Source: Salinibacter sp. 10B
GTDB taxonomy: Bacteria; Bacteroidota; Rhodothermia; Rhodothermales; Salinibacteraceae
Length of the DNA stretch: 64,000 bases
Direction of reading: 5' to 3'
Assembly: GCF_002954405.1 (NCBI RefSeq)
Contig: NZ_MQWC01000004.1
Location: forward strand, 2,407,909-2,471,908
The notes under the pieces: model-generated
The model's input: only the letters and a program-made list of their open reading frames with translations
Database searches by the model: none
What the model was told of the DNA's origin: nothing
Part shown: piece after piece, positions 26,863 through 35,684 of the stretch
How positions within the stretch are numbered: the first letter of the stretch is position 1
How the letters are laid out: the number at the start of each line of letters is the position of its first letter
Program-made: the position numbers and the translations under genes

Positions 26863-29800
26863 ATGTCTACCGACCGCAAGGGCTCCGCTCCCGATTCCAA
26901 CCTTCAGAATCCGGCCCGTGTGCGGGCTCTGCGCCGGTATGATGTGTTCGACTCTCCTCCGACCGAGGCCTTCGATCGCCTAACCGTCCTGGCGGCCGAA
27001 TTTTTCGAGGTGGACGTTGCATTCGTATCGTTTGTCGACGCCGACCGACAATGGTTTGCGTCCACCGTGGGACTGGAGCAGCGCGAACGCCCGCTGGCGT
27101 CTTCCTTCTGCTCCCACACGATCGAAAACGAGGACCTTCTGATCATCACTGACGCGGCCGGAGACGAGCGGGTGTGCGACAGCCCGTTCGTCACGGAGAT
27201 GGGGATCCGGTTTTACGCGGGCGCCCCGCTCACGACCCCTGATGGCCATGCCATCGGCACGTTCGGGATCATGAACTCGGACCGGCAGGCGCCATCGGAC
27301 GCCTCCCTGCGCCGCCTCCTCTCCTTTGCCGAAATGGCGTTTGACGCGTTGAGCCTACGTCGAAAAACGCGAGAGCACCGGCAGGCGACCCGGCGCCTCG
27401 ATGCCATTCTGGAGGACCCGGACGTACTCACGGGCGTGCTCGCCCCCGACGGCACCCTTTTGGAGGCAAACGCGACGTCCCTCAACTATATCCAAGAGAG
27501 CCGGGAGGACGTGATCGGGCAGCCATTCTGGGAAACGCCCTGGTGGTCGGATCGAATCGCCTCGGACGTGCAGAACTGGATTGAGCAGGCGGCCGGCGGG
27601 GAGTACGTCGAGTACAATGCGGATCTACTTGGGCCGGACGGCGCTCCGTACAGCGTGGAGGGCACAATCCGTCCGGTCGTGGAGGACGGCGCGGTCGTCT
27701 CGCTCATCGTTTCCGCCCGCGACGTCACCCAGCGCAAGCAGAGCGAGCGGAAGCTCCGCGAGAGCGAGGCGCGATACCGGGCGCTTGCGGAAAACTTTCC
27801 GAACGGCGCCGTGGGGGTGTACGACCGGGACCTCCGCTACACGCTGGTGGCCGGAACATCGATCGGGGACACCCTACCGTCGTCCTCCCGCCTTGAGGGC
27901 GCCCGGATGCCGGACGTCTTTCCGGACGCAACCGCCCAAGACCTGACGCCGCTCTTTCGTGCTGCGGTGGAGGAAGGAGAATCCGACAGCGTCGAGACCC
28001 ACTTCGACGATCGCATCTGGCGGGTCTGGGCCACACCTCTGCGGGACGAGGAGGGATCGATCTTCGCCGGCCTGAGCTTTGCGCAGGACATCACCGAGCA
28101 GCGTCGTCGGGAGCAGACCTTGCGCCTTTTCCGACAGATCGTGGAGCAGGCGAAGGACGGCATTCTCGTGACCGAAGCCGCTCCCCTGGACGCCCCTGGC
28201 CCCCGCATCGAATACGTCAATCCGGCCTTCGAGGCCCTGTCCGGCTACGAGGCCGAGGAGATCCGTGGCCGGACGCCGCGCATCCTGCAGGGCCCCGAAA
28301 CGGATCCGTCGGTGCTGGCCTCTCTTCGGGAGGCCCTGGAGGCCGGCGAGACCTGGGAGGGCGAAACGATCAACTACCGTAAGGACCAGACGCCGTACCG
28401 GCTCCGGTGGAGTATTTCCCCCATTCGGGGGCGAAACGGCGAAATCGAACACTGGCTCTCCGTCCAGCGGGACGTGACCGAGCTACGAGAGACGAAGAAA
28501 GCACTGAAACGCCAACGCAACCTTCTGAAGCAGGCCCAACGCCTGGCCGGGGCCTGGGAAATCGACCTCCGAACCGAACACGTCTCCTGGTCGGACAAGG
28601 TCTACGAAATCCACGAGGTCCCGCCCGGCACAGAGATTGGCATAGAAGAGGGAATTCAATTCTACACCGAGGAGGCCCGCCCCCGAATCCGTGAGGCCTT
28701 CGAGCGGTGCATCGAAAAGGGCATTCCCTACGACCTGGAACTGCCCCTCATCACAGCAAACGGCAACCGGCGATGGGTCCGCACGGTCGGCGCCCCGGCA
28801 GAGCGAGAAAACGGAACCGTCGTTAAGGTGGCTGGGGCATTTCAGAACATTACGGAGCGGAAAGAAACGGAGCAAGCGCTTCGCCAACAAAAAGAACGAC
28901 TTCAGGATCTGGCCAACAGCGTCCCGGGCGTCATCGTCCAGTTTTATGCTCGCCCCGATGGCACGCGTGGCAACTACTTCGTGAGCGAGCACGCCCGCTC
29001 GATGCTCGGCATCTCTCCGGACCCAGACACCTTCTACGAGCGGGTTCTGGAGCGCATCCCCTCGTCGCACCAGGAGGAATTCCAGTCCTCGGTTGAGGAA
29101 GCCGTAACCGAACGAACACCCTGGCGCCACGAGATGCCGTTTGTGAAGCCCTCGGGCGAGAAGATCTGGCTCCTCGGCATCACAACGCCTCGCGAACGCG
29201 AAGAGGAGGTCGTCTTTAACGGCGTCTTGCTCGACATCACCGAGCGCAAGAAAGCCGAAGAGAAGCTCCGAGAGGCCAAGACAATGGCCGAAGAGGCCGC
29301 CCGGCTCAAGAGCGTCATGCTGGCCAATATGAGCCACGAGGTCCGGACGCCGCTCACCTCTATGATCGGGTTTTCCGGACTGCTAACGGATCGGCTGGAG
29401 GGTCACTCCGCCAAACTTGCGCGCCTCATTCACAAGAGCGGACAGCGCCTAAAAAATACGATCGAGGCAGCGCTTCAGCTCTCGCGGCTCGAAGCCGGCA
29501 GCTTCACCGTCGTCCGCGAGACCGTTCAACTCAACGCTGCGGCCCGCACGGCCGTCGACGAATTCAGTCCCCAGGCGCAGGAGCATGGCGTTGATGTACG
29601 GGTCGATCCCGCCGACGAGCCCGTGGAGGCTCACGCCGACGAGGTCGCCGTTCGGCGGATCGTGAGCAACCTCCTGGACAACGCAATCAAATTCACACCG
29701 GACGGCGGCCAGGTCACGGTTCGAACCCGGATTGACGGCCCTGAGCGCGTAGCGCTGATGGTTCAGGACACTGGGATCGGCATTTCCGAGGAGGCTCTCC

Positions 29801-30000
29801 CAACCATCTTCGAGGCCTTTACGCAGGAGTCAGAAGGGCTCACCCGCGAGTACGAAGGCGCAGGGCTCGGGCTCTCGATCGTTCAAAAGCTGGTGGACGC
29901 TCTTGGGGGCACCATCGAGGTCGAGACCCAAAAAGGAGAGGGAACGTGTTTCATTGTGCAGCTGCCCCGTGCCTACGACGCCTCCCCGCAGGAGTCGTAG
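26863..30000 (+). CDS. GAF/multi-PAS sensor histidine kinase (HisKA type)
   Basis: 1045 residues from the ATG at 26863; the in-frame start at 26749 would overlap the response regulator and adds sequence unlike the family, while the chosen start is followed by the GAF-typical VRALRRYDVFDSPPTEAFDR. The GAF domain (about 15-170) and five PAS/PAC units (linkers at 286, 408, 536, 662, 790) precede a HisKA domain with His825 in MLANMSHEVRTPLTSMIGFS and an intact ATPase domain: N-box SNLLDNAIKF, G1 DTGIGI, F-box FEAFTQE, G2 GAGLGLSI. No membrane helix and no receiver domain, so it needs a separate regulator. Confidence 0.92.
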   Translation: MSTDRKGSAPDSNLQNPARVRALRRYDVFDSPPTEAFDRLTVLAAEFFEVDVAFVSFVDADRQWFASTVGLEQRERPLASSFCSHTIENEDLLIITDAAGDERVCDSPFVTEMGIRFYAGAPLTTPDGHAIGTFGIMNSDRQAPSDASLRRLLSFAEMAFDALSLRRKTREHRQATRRLDAILEDPDVLTGVLAPDGTLLEANATSLNYIQESREDVIGQPFWETPWWSDRIASDVQNWIEQAAGGEYVEYNADLLGPDGAPYSVEGTIRPVVEDGAVVSLIVSARDVTQRKQSERKLRESEARYRALAENFPNGAVGVYDRDLRYTLVAGTSIGDTLPSSSRLEGARMPDVFPDATAQDLTPLFRAAVEEGESDSVETHFDDRIWRVWATPLRDEEGSIFAGLSFAQDITEQRRREQTLRLFRQIVEQAKDGILVTEAAPLDAPGPRIEYVNPAFEALSGYEAEEIRGRTPRILQGPETDPSVLASLREALEAGETWEGETINYRKDQTPYRLRWSISPIRGRNGEIEHWLSVQRDVTELRETKKALKRQRNLLKQAQRLAGAWEIDLRTEHVSWSDKVYEIHEVPPGTEIGIEEGIQFYTEEARPRIREAFERCIEKGIPYDLELPLITANGNRRWVRTVGAPAERENGTVVKVAGAFQNITERKETEQALRQQKERLQDLANSVPGVIVQFYARPDGTRGNYFVSEHARSMLGISPDPDTFYERVLERIPSSHQEEFQSSVEEAVTERTPWRHEMPFVKPSGEKIWLLGITTPREREEEVVFNGVLLDITERKKAEEKLREAKTMAEEAARLKSVMLANMSHEVRTPLTSMIGFSGLLTDRLEGHSAKLARLIHKSGQRLKNTIEAALQLSRLEAGSFTVVRETVQLNAAARTAVDEFSPQAQEHGVDVRVDPADEPVEAHADEVAVRRIVSNLLDNAIKFTPDGGQVTVRTRIDGPERVALMVQDTGIGISEEALPTIFEAFTQESEGLTREYEGAGLGLSIVQKLVDALGGTIEVETQKGEGTCFIVQLPRAYDASPQES

Positions 30001-30539
30001 ACAGCGGCCGCGGGGATCGCAGCCCCGCCCCTCCTCCTGCCCTCTCTCCTTCGGCCGTCTCTGTCCCTCCATCGCCCTTCGCCAATCGTCCGATCGGGCG
30101 GCCAGTGCCGGACTGTCGCGTCCCGGCGTTGCCCCCCCGACCTGCTGACACGAACTCGCGTGCTCCGTTCGGGGTGGACGTTTGGACGAATGGATGTGGG
30201 GACGGATTTCACCTCCAAACGTCCACTCGTTCTCACGTCCCTACCCACACGAGGCCGACGGACGCAGTTCCTCCCGTCCCTGGTATACATACGGCGATTT
30301 CCGTTATTCAGAGCCGATTGCAGCTCCCGTGATCCCGACCGTTTGAGCCAGCTCTTGTATTACACTGCTCAAAGGGGATCATAATCATATCGAAAAACAG
30401 CCATTCTCGAATGCTAATCTGGGCTTGCTATCTACAGGGTGTTCGGGCTGGGTCTTCATGTTGCCCGGAACGGAGGAGCGCACGCCCGCACTCCTTCCGT
30501 CGAATGCCCCGTGTTTTTTTGAGCAAGCCTTGATTGCAC
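30001..30539. other. Spacer before the TonB receptor, with inverted repeat
   Basis: 539 nt, no gene. TGGACGTTTGGA at 30175-30186 and its exact complement at 30214-30225 form a 12-bp inverted repeat made of the intergenic word family. A GCGGGG/CCCCGC hairpin (30010-30028) follows the kinase stop. The last ~200 nt (30340-30540) are less GC-rich and probably hold the receptor promoter. Confidence 0.4.
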
Positions 30540-33458
30540 ATGCGTCAGTCCTACCATCGCTTCCTTTGTTCACTCCTTCCCCTCCTGGCCGTTGCTCTCC
30601 TCGGTCCCGTCGTCGGCCATGCCCAATCGACGGGCATCGTGCAGGGACGGGTCGTGGACGCAGCGGACGGCACACCGCTTCCCGGGGCCAACGTCGTGGT
30701 CGACGGCACGACGCTCGGAACGTCCACAGGCCAAAACGGCCGCTTCGAATTGCGGAACGTCCCGGCCGGCTCGCAGACCCTGACCGTTTCGTACGTGAGC
30801 TACCAACAGAAGAGCCAAACGGTCGAGGTCGAATCGGGAGCAACGATAACCGTCACTCTTGAAATCGAGAGCCGGGTGCTTGAAGGAGGAGAGGTCGTCG
30901 TGACCGGCCTGCGCGGCAGCCAGTTCCGGTCCGCAACCCAGAAAAAGCAGTCGATCAACATCGTAGATGCCCTGGCGGCCGACCGCATCGGCAACCTGCC
31001 CGAAAAGAACGTGGCGGAGGCCGTGCAGCGCCTACCGGGCATCGTAATGCGCAACGACCGCACGGAGGGGCGCTTCGTGTCGATTCGCGGCGGGGCGGCC
31101 AACCTCAACAACGTAACGCTTAACGGCAACACGCTCGCGTCGACCGCCGGTTCGCGCGCCACGGCCCTCGACCTGCTCCCGGCCGAGATGGTCTCGAACG
31201 TAGAAGTCACCAAAGCCGTGACGCCGGACATGCCGGCCAACGCCATCGGCGGATCCGTCAACATCTCGACGCTGACCGCCTTTGACCGCGAGGGAGCCTT
31301 CGCTTTCGGGTCAATCCGCGGCCTCCAACACGATCAGCAGGTGCCCTCGTTTGAGACGGCGTTTCCGTTCCGCGCCAACCTCACGGCCGGCACCCAGGTA
31401 GGCCCGAACGACAACATTGGCCTACTCGTCTCCGCCAGTGGCTCGCGTCGCGACTTCACGACCTCGGGCCTCAAGGCTGAGAACTGGAACTGGGCCAATG
31501 AGGAGGACCTGCCCACGACCAACGTCCCGGAAGGATTCGAGCAAGTCGTCGAGCGCAACAAGCGAAGCCGCTTTGCTCTGAACACGAGTTTCGACTGGCG
31601 GCCCACCGACCAGACCTCCGGTTTCGTACGGCCGTACTTCACCTACACCGACGAGGCGGGCATCGACAATGAATTGGAGTACGTGCTGAAGGGAGGCGAG
31701 GACGCCGGACCGACGATCACCGAGAACGGATCGCGGTTTCCCGCCGGCTACGGCTCCGTGGACCTCAGCCGCACCGACGAGGAAGAGTCGCTCTGGGGCA
31801 CCAATGTGGGATTTGAGCACCGCTTCGGCAGTGCCCTCACGTGGTCGGCCAGCGGCACCTACTCGCGCGGCTACCTTGAGCGGGGCGGCCCGGACGGCGA
31901 ATTCCAGACGCCCGGCGAGGACAGCGTGAACCCGCAGGCCTCCGGCGTGGCCGACATGACCAACTTCCTCTTCAACTTCTATCCGGAGAATCCGCAGTAT
32001 ATCGGCGACGCAAGCAACTACACGGCCAACCCCGTCGACGTCGAGTATCAAGAAAACACGGAGAACACCTACGCGGCGAAAACCGACGTCCGCCTTCCGT
32101 TCGAATTCGGCGCGCTCCCGGGCTACCTCAAGGCGGGCGGCCAGATTGAGATGCGGGACAAGTCGGTGGACGCGGCTGACATCGAGTTCAACTACGCGGG
32201 CGACGGCAGCCTCTCACTGGCAGACTACGCGGCTCCGAGTGTGCAAACGGTGCAGGTAGGCAATAGCCTCTTCCCATTTGCGGATACGGAGGCCTTCGCC
32301 AACGATTTCCTCAACAACGTCTGCCAACCCCCGGGCAACCGACTCTCAGGCGACCGCACCTGCCAAAACCCCGACAGCCCGTACGAGATCAACACGGAGG
32401 AAGTCCAGACGGAGGACGTGGAGAACGACTCCGAGAATGAAGAGAGCATCTACGCGGGGTACGCAATGGCCTCGGCCGAATTTGGTCCCCTGACGGCCCT
32501 TGCGGGCGCCCGAATCGAGTACACGTCCACCTCCTCCACCCGCTTCCAGCTCCTAGAAAACGACAACACGGGTAACCTCACCACCACCAGCCAGACCTTC
32601 GACAATTCCTACACCGACGTGCTGCCCTCGGTGCACCTCACGTTTGAGGCCACCGACAACCTCCAGTTCCGCGGCGCCTGGACCAACACCCTTGGACGTC
32701 CGGACTACGAGAAGCTGTCCTCGTTCAGCGAGGTCACCGTAGAGGGCTCGGAGGCGGAGGTGATTGAAGGGAACCCGAACCTGAAGCCCTTCAAGGCCAT
32801 GAATGTCGACCTCACCGCCGAATATTACTTCTCCGACGGCGGACTCGCGTCGGTGGCCGGCTTCTACAAACAGATTGACAATCCGATCTACCGGTTCACC
32901 GAGACGGAAACGGACGTATCAAACCCCTTCGGCGACGGCCGGACGTTCAATCGCGTCCAGCGCACGCAGGAGCGAAACGCGGACTCGGGCTCGGTGCTGG
33001 GCCTGGAGGCCACCTACCAGCAGTCGTTCACCTTCCTGCCCGCCCCGCTCAACGGCCTCGGCCTCAATTCGAACCTCACCGTCACGGACTCGGAGGTTGA
33101 CGTGCCCAATCGCGGCGACCTGCCGTTCTTCCAGCAGGCCGACCTGGTGTACAACATCGTGCCGTACTTCCAAAAGGGCGGCTTCGAGGCCCGCGTCGCG
33201 ATCAACTACCGCGGCGACTACCTCCTGTCGCTGAGCGAGTTTGCGGTAAACGACACCTACGTGGCCGAACGGACGACGGTGGACTTCAATGCCAGCTACC
33301 AGCTTGAGGGGCTGATCGGCAATCCTGAGCTGCTGGTGCAGGTCGAGAACGTGACGAATGAGCCGGAGGTTGAGTACGCCGGGGGCGATACGAATCGCCT
33401 CTCCAGTCACTACCTGAGCGGCCGCGCCGTAGCCATCGGCCTTTCGATGGAATTCTAG
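30540..33458 (+). CDS. TonB-dependent receptor with carboxypeptidase-like N-terminal domain
   Basis: 972 residues from the ATG at 30540. Signal peptide (cleavage near GHAQ), then a CarboxypepD_reg-like domain (GIVQGRVVDAADGTPLPGAN, about 30-115), a TonB-box-like GGEVVVTG, and a plug with RIGNLPEKNVAEAVQRLPGI and SIRGG, typical of the Xanthomonas/Caulobacter-type TonB receptors. The rest is a 22-strand barrel ending in AIGLSMEF with terminal Phe. The substrate is unknown; the next gene is a phosphatase-like lipoprotein, so a phosphorylated organic compound is one guess. Confidence 0.92.
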   Translation: MRQSYHRFLCSLLPLLAVALLGPVVGHAQSTGIVQGRVVDAADGTPLPGANVVVDGTTLGTSTGQNGRFELRNVPAGSQTLTVSYVSYQQKSQTVEVESGATITVTLEIESRVLEGGEVVVTGLRGSQFRSATQKKQSINIVDALAADRIGNLPEKNVAEAVQRLPGIVMRNDRTEGRFVSIRGGAANLNNVTLNGNTLASTAGSRATALDLLPAEMVSNVEVTKAVTPDMPANAIGGSVNISTLTAFDREGAFAFGSIRGLQHDQQVPSFETAFPFRANLTAGTQVGPNDNIGLLVSASGSRRDFTTSGLKAENWNWANEEDLPTTNVPEGFEQVVERNKRSRFALNTSFDWRPTDQTSGFVRPYFTYTDEAGIDNELEYVLKGGEDAGPTITENGSRFPAGYGSVDLSRTDEEESLWGTNVGFEHRFGSALTWSASGTYSRGYLERGGPDGEFQTPGEDSVNPQASGVADMTNFLFNFYPENPQYIGDASNYTANPVDVEYQENTENTYAAKTDVRLPFEFGALPGYLKAGGQIEMRDKSVDAADIEFNYAGDGSLSLADYAAPSVQTVQVGNSLFPFADTEAFANDFLNNVCQPPGNRLSGDRTCQNPDSPYEINTEEVQTEDVENDSENEESIYAGYAMASAEFGPLTALAGARIEYTSTSSTRFQLLENDNTGNLTTTSQTFDNSYTDVLPSVHLTFEATDNLQFRGAWTNTLGRPDYEKLSSFSEVTVEGSEAEVIEGNPNLKPFKAMNVDLTAEYYFSDGGLASVAGFYKQIDNPIYRFTETETDVSNPFGDGRTFNRVQRTQERNADSGSVLGLEATYQQSFTFLPAPLNGLGLNSNLTVTDSEVDVPNRGDLPFFQQADLVYNIVPYFQKGGFEARVAINYRGDYLLSLSEFAVNDTYVAERTTVDFNASYQLEGLIGNPELLVQVENVTNEPEVEYAGGDTNRLSSHYLSGRAVAIGLSMEF

Positions 33459-33492
33459 ACCTCTCGCCCCGTCCCGGCCCTCTCCCCCGCGC

Positions 33493-33520
33493 CCCCTTCC
33501 TGCACGTTCGGGGGAAGGGG
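33493..33520 (+). terminator. Hairpin after the TonB receptor gene
   Basis: CCCCTTCC (33493-33500) pairs with GGAAGGGG (33513-33520) across a 12-nt loop, 35 nt after the stop; GTGTTTTG follows. Could end or attenuate transcription into the phosphatase gene. Confidence 0.55.
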
Positions 33521-33569
33521 ACGCGTGTTTTGTTCCCCTTCTCCGCCTCGTTCACAAGCGATCGATCAC

Positions 33570-35330
33570 ATGCCTCCCCCCAACGCTCGCCTGCTTTTCC
33601 TTACGACGCTCGTCCTTCCGATCGGTCTGTTGGCGGCCGCCTGCTCGACGCCGTCCTCTGGCTCGTCGAACGCTGAGAAGCCCGATTCTTCCTCGACGGA
33701 GGCGGCGACGCTCCCCTCCACGACGCCCAGCCCCTACCCGGACCGCATCGTGCTCAGCTGGGAAGAAGACCCGGCCTCTTCCCTCAGCGTCACGTGGCGC
33801 ACCGACAGCACGGTTACGGACGCCAAGGCTCAGATCGCCCCCGCCCTCGGCGCCCCCTCGTTCTACACGAAGGCCAAAACCGTGGACGCGGAGACGCAGG
33901 ACCTCCACACGCACAAGGTCACCGGCGAGCACGTGAACGCCAAGTACCACTCCGTCACCTTCGACGGCCTGATGGCCGACACGCTTTACGCCTACCGCGT
34001 GGGCGACGGCACACACTGGAGCGAGTGGTTCCACGCGCGCACCGCCAGCCGGCAGCCGGAGCCGTTCAGCTTCGTCTACGTGGGTGACGCGCAGAACAAC
34101 GTGCGCTCGCACTGGTCGCGCCTCCTCCGCCAGGCCTATGCCGACGCCCCGACCATCGACTTCATGATCCACGCGGGCGACCTCGTGAACAATGCCCACC
34201 GGAACGTGGAGTGGGGTCACTGGAACGCGGCCGGCGGCTGGATCCAGAGCATGGTGCCGAACGTGGCGGTGCCGGGCAACCATGAGTACGGAGGCTACCG
34301 CTCCTGGCACGCGCGCGATACCTTCCGGGTGGAGGTAGAGGCCACTGGACAGAAAATGACTGGAACTATTCTGGAGCCGGACGGCAATCCGGAACCGCTG
34401 GAGGCCAGTAGCAGCGCCGATCCATCCGCCGACTCGTATCCCGCCGGCGGTTGGGACTACAACGTCGACAACGGCGAGTACGTGGGCACGCTTGAGATTG
34501 ACGGCGACAGTTCCGGATACAGCGCGACCCTCGTGAACGAGGACGGGGACGAGTTCCCACTCCAGAACGTGGCGGTCGACGGCAGTACACTCACCGGTCA
34601 TTTCATGATGGAGGTGGAGAAGGAGAGCCCGGAGAAGCTGTCGATCCACTGGCACCCGCAGTTTACCCTTCCCAAGAATGGACCGGAGGGGATGGAGGAG
34701 ACGGTCTACTCCCTCGACTATCAGGGCATGCGCATTATCGCCCTGAACTCCAACATTCGGGACTCCTCGCGCCTCGCACGGCAAACCCAATGGCTGGAAT
34801 CAACCCTCCGAAAGACGGCGCAAAACGACGATATCCGCTGGACCGTCGCGACCTTTCACCACCCCATGTTTTCGTCGGGCGAAGGGCGGAGCAACGCGGC
34901 ACTCCGTGACCGGTGGACGCCTCTCTTCGACGAGTACAACGTGGACCTCGTGATGCAGGGCCACGACCATACCTACGCCCGCGGCCGGCTCGAAAACCTG
35001 GAGCAGGGCGTAAACGCCCGGTCGCCGAAGGGCGGCACCGTGTACGTCAACTCCGTAAGCGGGGCGAAGATGTACGAGATCAAACCCGACCGCTGGGAGG
35101 ACTTCGACGGCATCGAGATGGAGCGCGGCGCCGAAAACACGCAGCTCTATCAGGTGGTGCGCGTCCAGCAGGACACGCTGAAATTTCGCTCCTACACGGC
35201 AACCGGACAGCCGTACGACGCCTTCGACCTCGTCCAGCGTCAGGGCGCGCCGAACGAGATGATCGAGCGGCCGCCCGCGAATACGGACGAGCGGATGCAC
35301 GAAAACACGCTCGATTACATGCGGCCATAG
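33570..35330 (+). CDS. Purple-acid-phosphatase-like metallophosphoesterase lipoprotein with inserted domain
   Basis: 586 residues from the ATG at 33570, giving a lipobox LLAAAC. An N-terminal fibronectin-like domain (RIVLSWEEDPASSLSVTWRT) precedes the calcineurin-like phosphoesterase core: VYVGDAQNN (~171), HAGDLV (~199), GNHEY (~236), FHHPMF (~428) and GHDHTYAR (~463), i.e. all metal-ligand motifs. Between GNHEY and the later motifs about 105 residues (257-363) are inserted, with a Gly/Asp-rich beta pattern (GEYVGTLEIDGDSSGYSATL, then DGSTLTGHF) like the small beta domains appended to secreted hydrolases. It probably releases phosphate from organic esters outside the cell. Lies 111 nt after the receptor gene. 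Confidence 0.88.
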   Translation: MPPPNARLLFLTTLVLPIGLLAAACSTPSSGSSNAEKPDSSSTEAATLPSTTPSPYPDRIVLSWEEDPASSLSVTWRTDSTVTDAKAQIAPALGAPSFYTKAKTVDAETQDLHTHKVTGEHVNAKYHSVTFDGLMADTLYAYRVGDGTHWSEWFHARTASRQPEPFSFVYVGDAQNNVRSHWSRLLRQAYADAPTIDFMIHAGDLVNNAHRNVEWGHWNAAGGWIQSMVPNVAVPGNHEYGGYRSWHARDTFRVEVEATGQKMTGTILEPDGNPEPLEASSSADPSADSYPAGGWDYNVDNGEYVGTLEIDGDSSGYSATLVNEDGDEFPLQNVAVDGSTLTGHFMMEVEKESPEKLSIHWHPQFTLPKNGPEGMEETVYSLDYQGMRIIALNSNIRDSSRLARQTQWLESTLRKTAQNDDIRWTVATFHHPMFSSGEGRSNAALRDRWTPLFDEYNVDLVMQGHDHTYARGRLENLEQGVNARSPKGGTVYVNSVSGAKMYEIKPDRWEDFDGIEMERGAENTQLYQVVRVQQDTLKFRSYTATGQPYDAFDLVQRQGAPNEMIERPPANTDERMHENTLDYMRP

Positions 35331-35386
35331 TGCCGAGCCCCCTCCCTTCCTGATTCCAGCAGACGGCCTTTTGCCTCTGTTCACCG

Positions 35387-35422
35387 GCTCCCTCGGCGAC
35401 ACACGACGCTCGCCGGGGGAGC
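35387..35422 (+). terminator. Strong hairpin after the phosphatase gene
   Basis: GCTCCCTCGGCG at 35387-35398 pairs with CGCCGGGGGAGC at 35411-35422 (12 bp, one T-G pair) across a 12-nt loop, 57 nt beyond the stop. A closely similar hairpin sits after the next gene at 37474-37503. Confidence 0.55.
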
Positions 35423-35565
35423 TGTGGTTGTGTTGGAAACTGCGAGTGCTCTTCCCCGCGCCGACTTCACGGTCGAACGTGTAGTGGAGCCCTGTGCTGT
35501 TGCAAGATTAGGCGCAGGACCGACGGTTGCACCGGGGGCATCCTCTAAAACGGCCTGCCTCCTCC

Positions 35566-35599
35566 TTGTAGCGCCGTTGGCGTCCAATGGCGCTGCGAA
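35566..35599. repeat. GCGCCGTTGG hairpin repeat, copy 1
   Basis: GTAGCGCCGTTGG CGT CCAATGGCGCTGC folds into a near-perfect stem of about 14 bp with a 3-nt loop. The same element, with substitutions on both arms that keep pairing, is at 42521-42555. Confidence 0.65.
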
Positions 35600-35684
35600 G
35601 AGGCCTCCCTTACGTCCGGCGAAGAATCTCGCAATCTAATGCTGCTTCACTGACTGTCTTCCCCCTTCACACTCACGAGCTACG

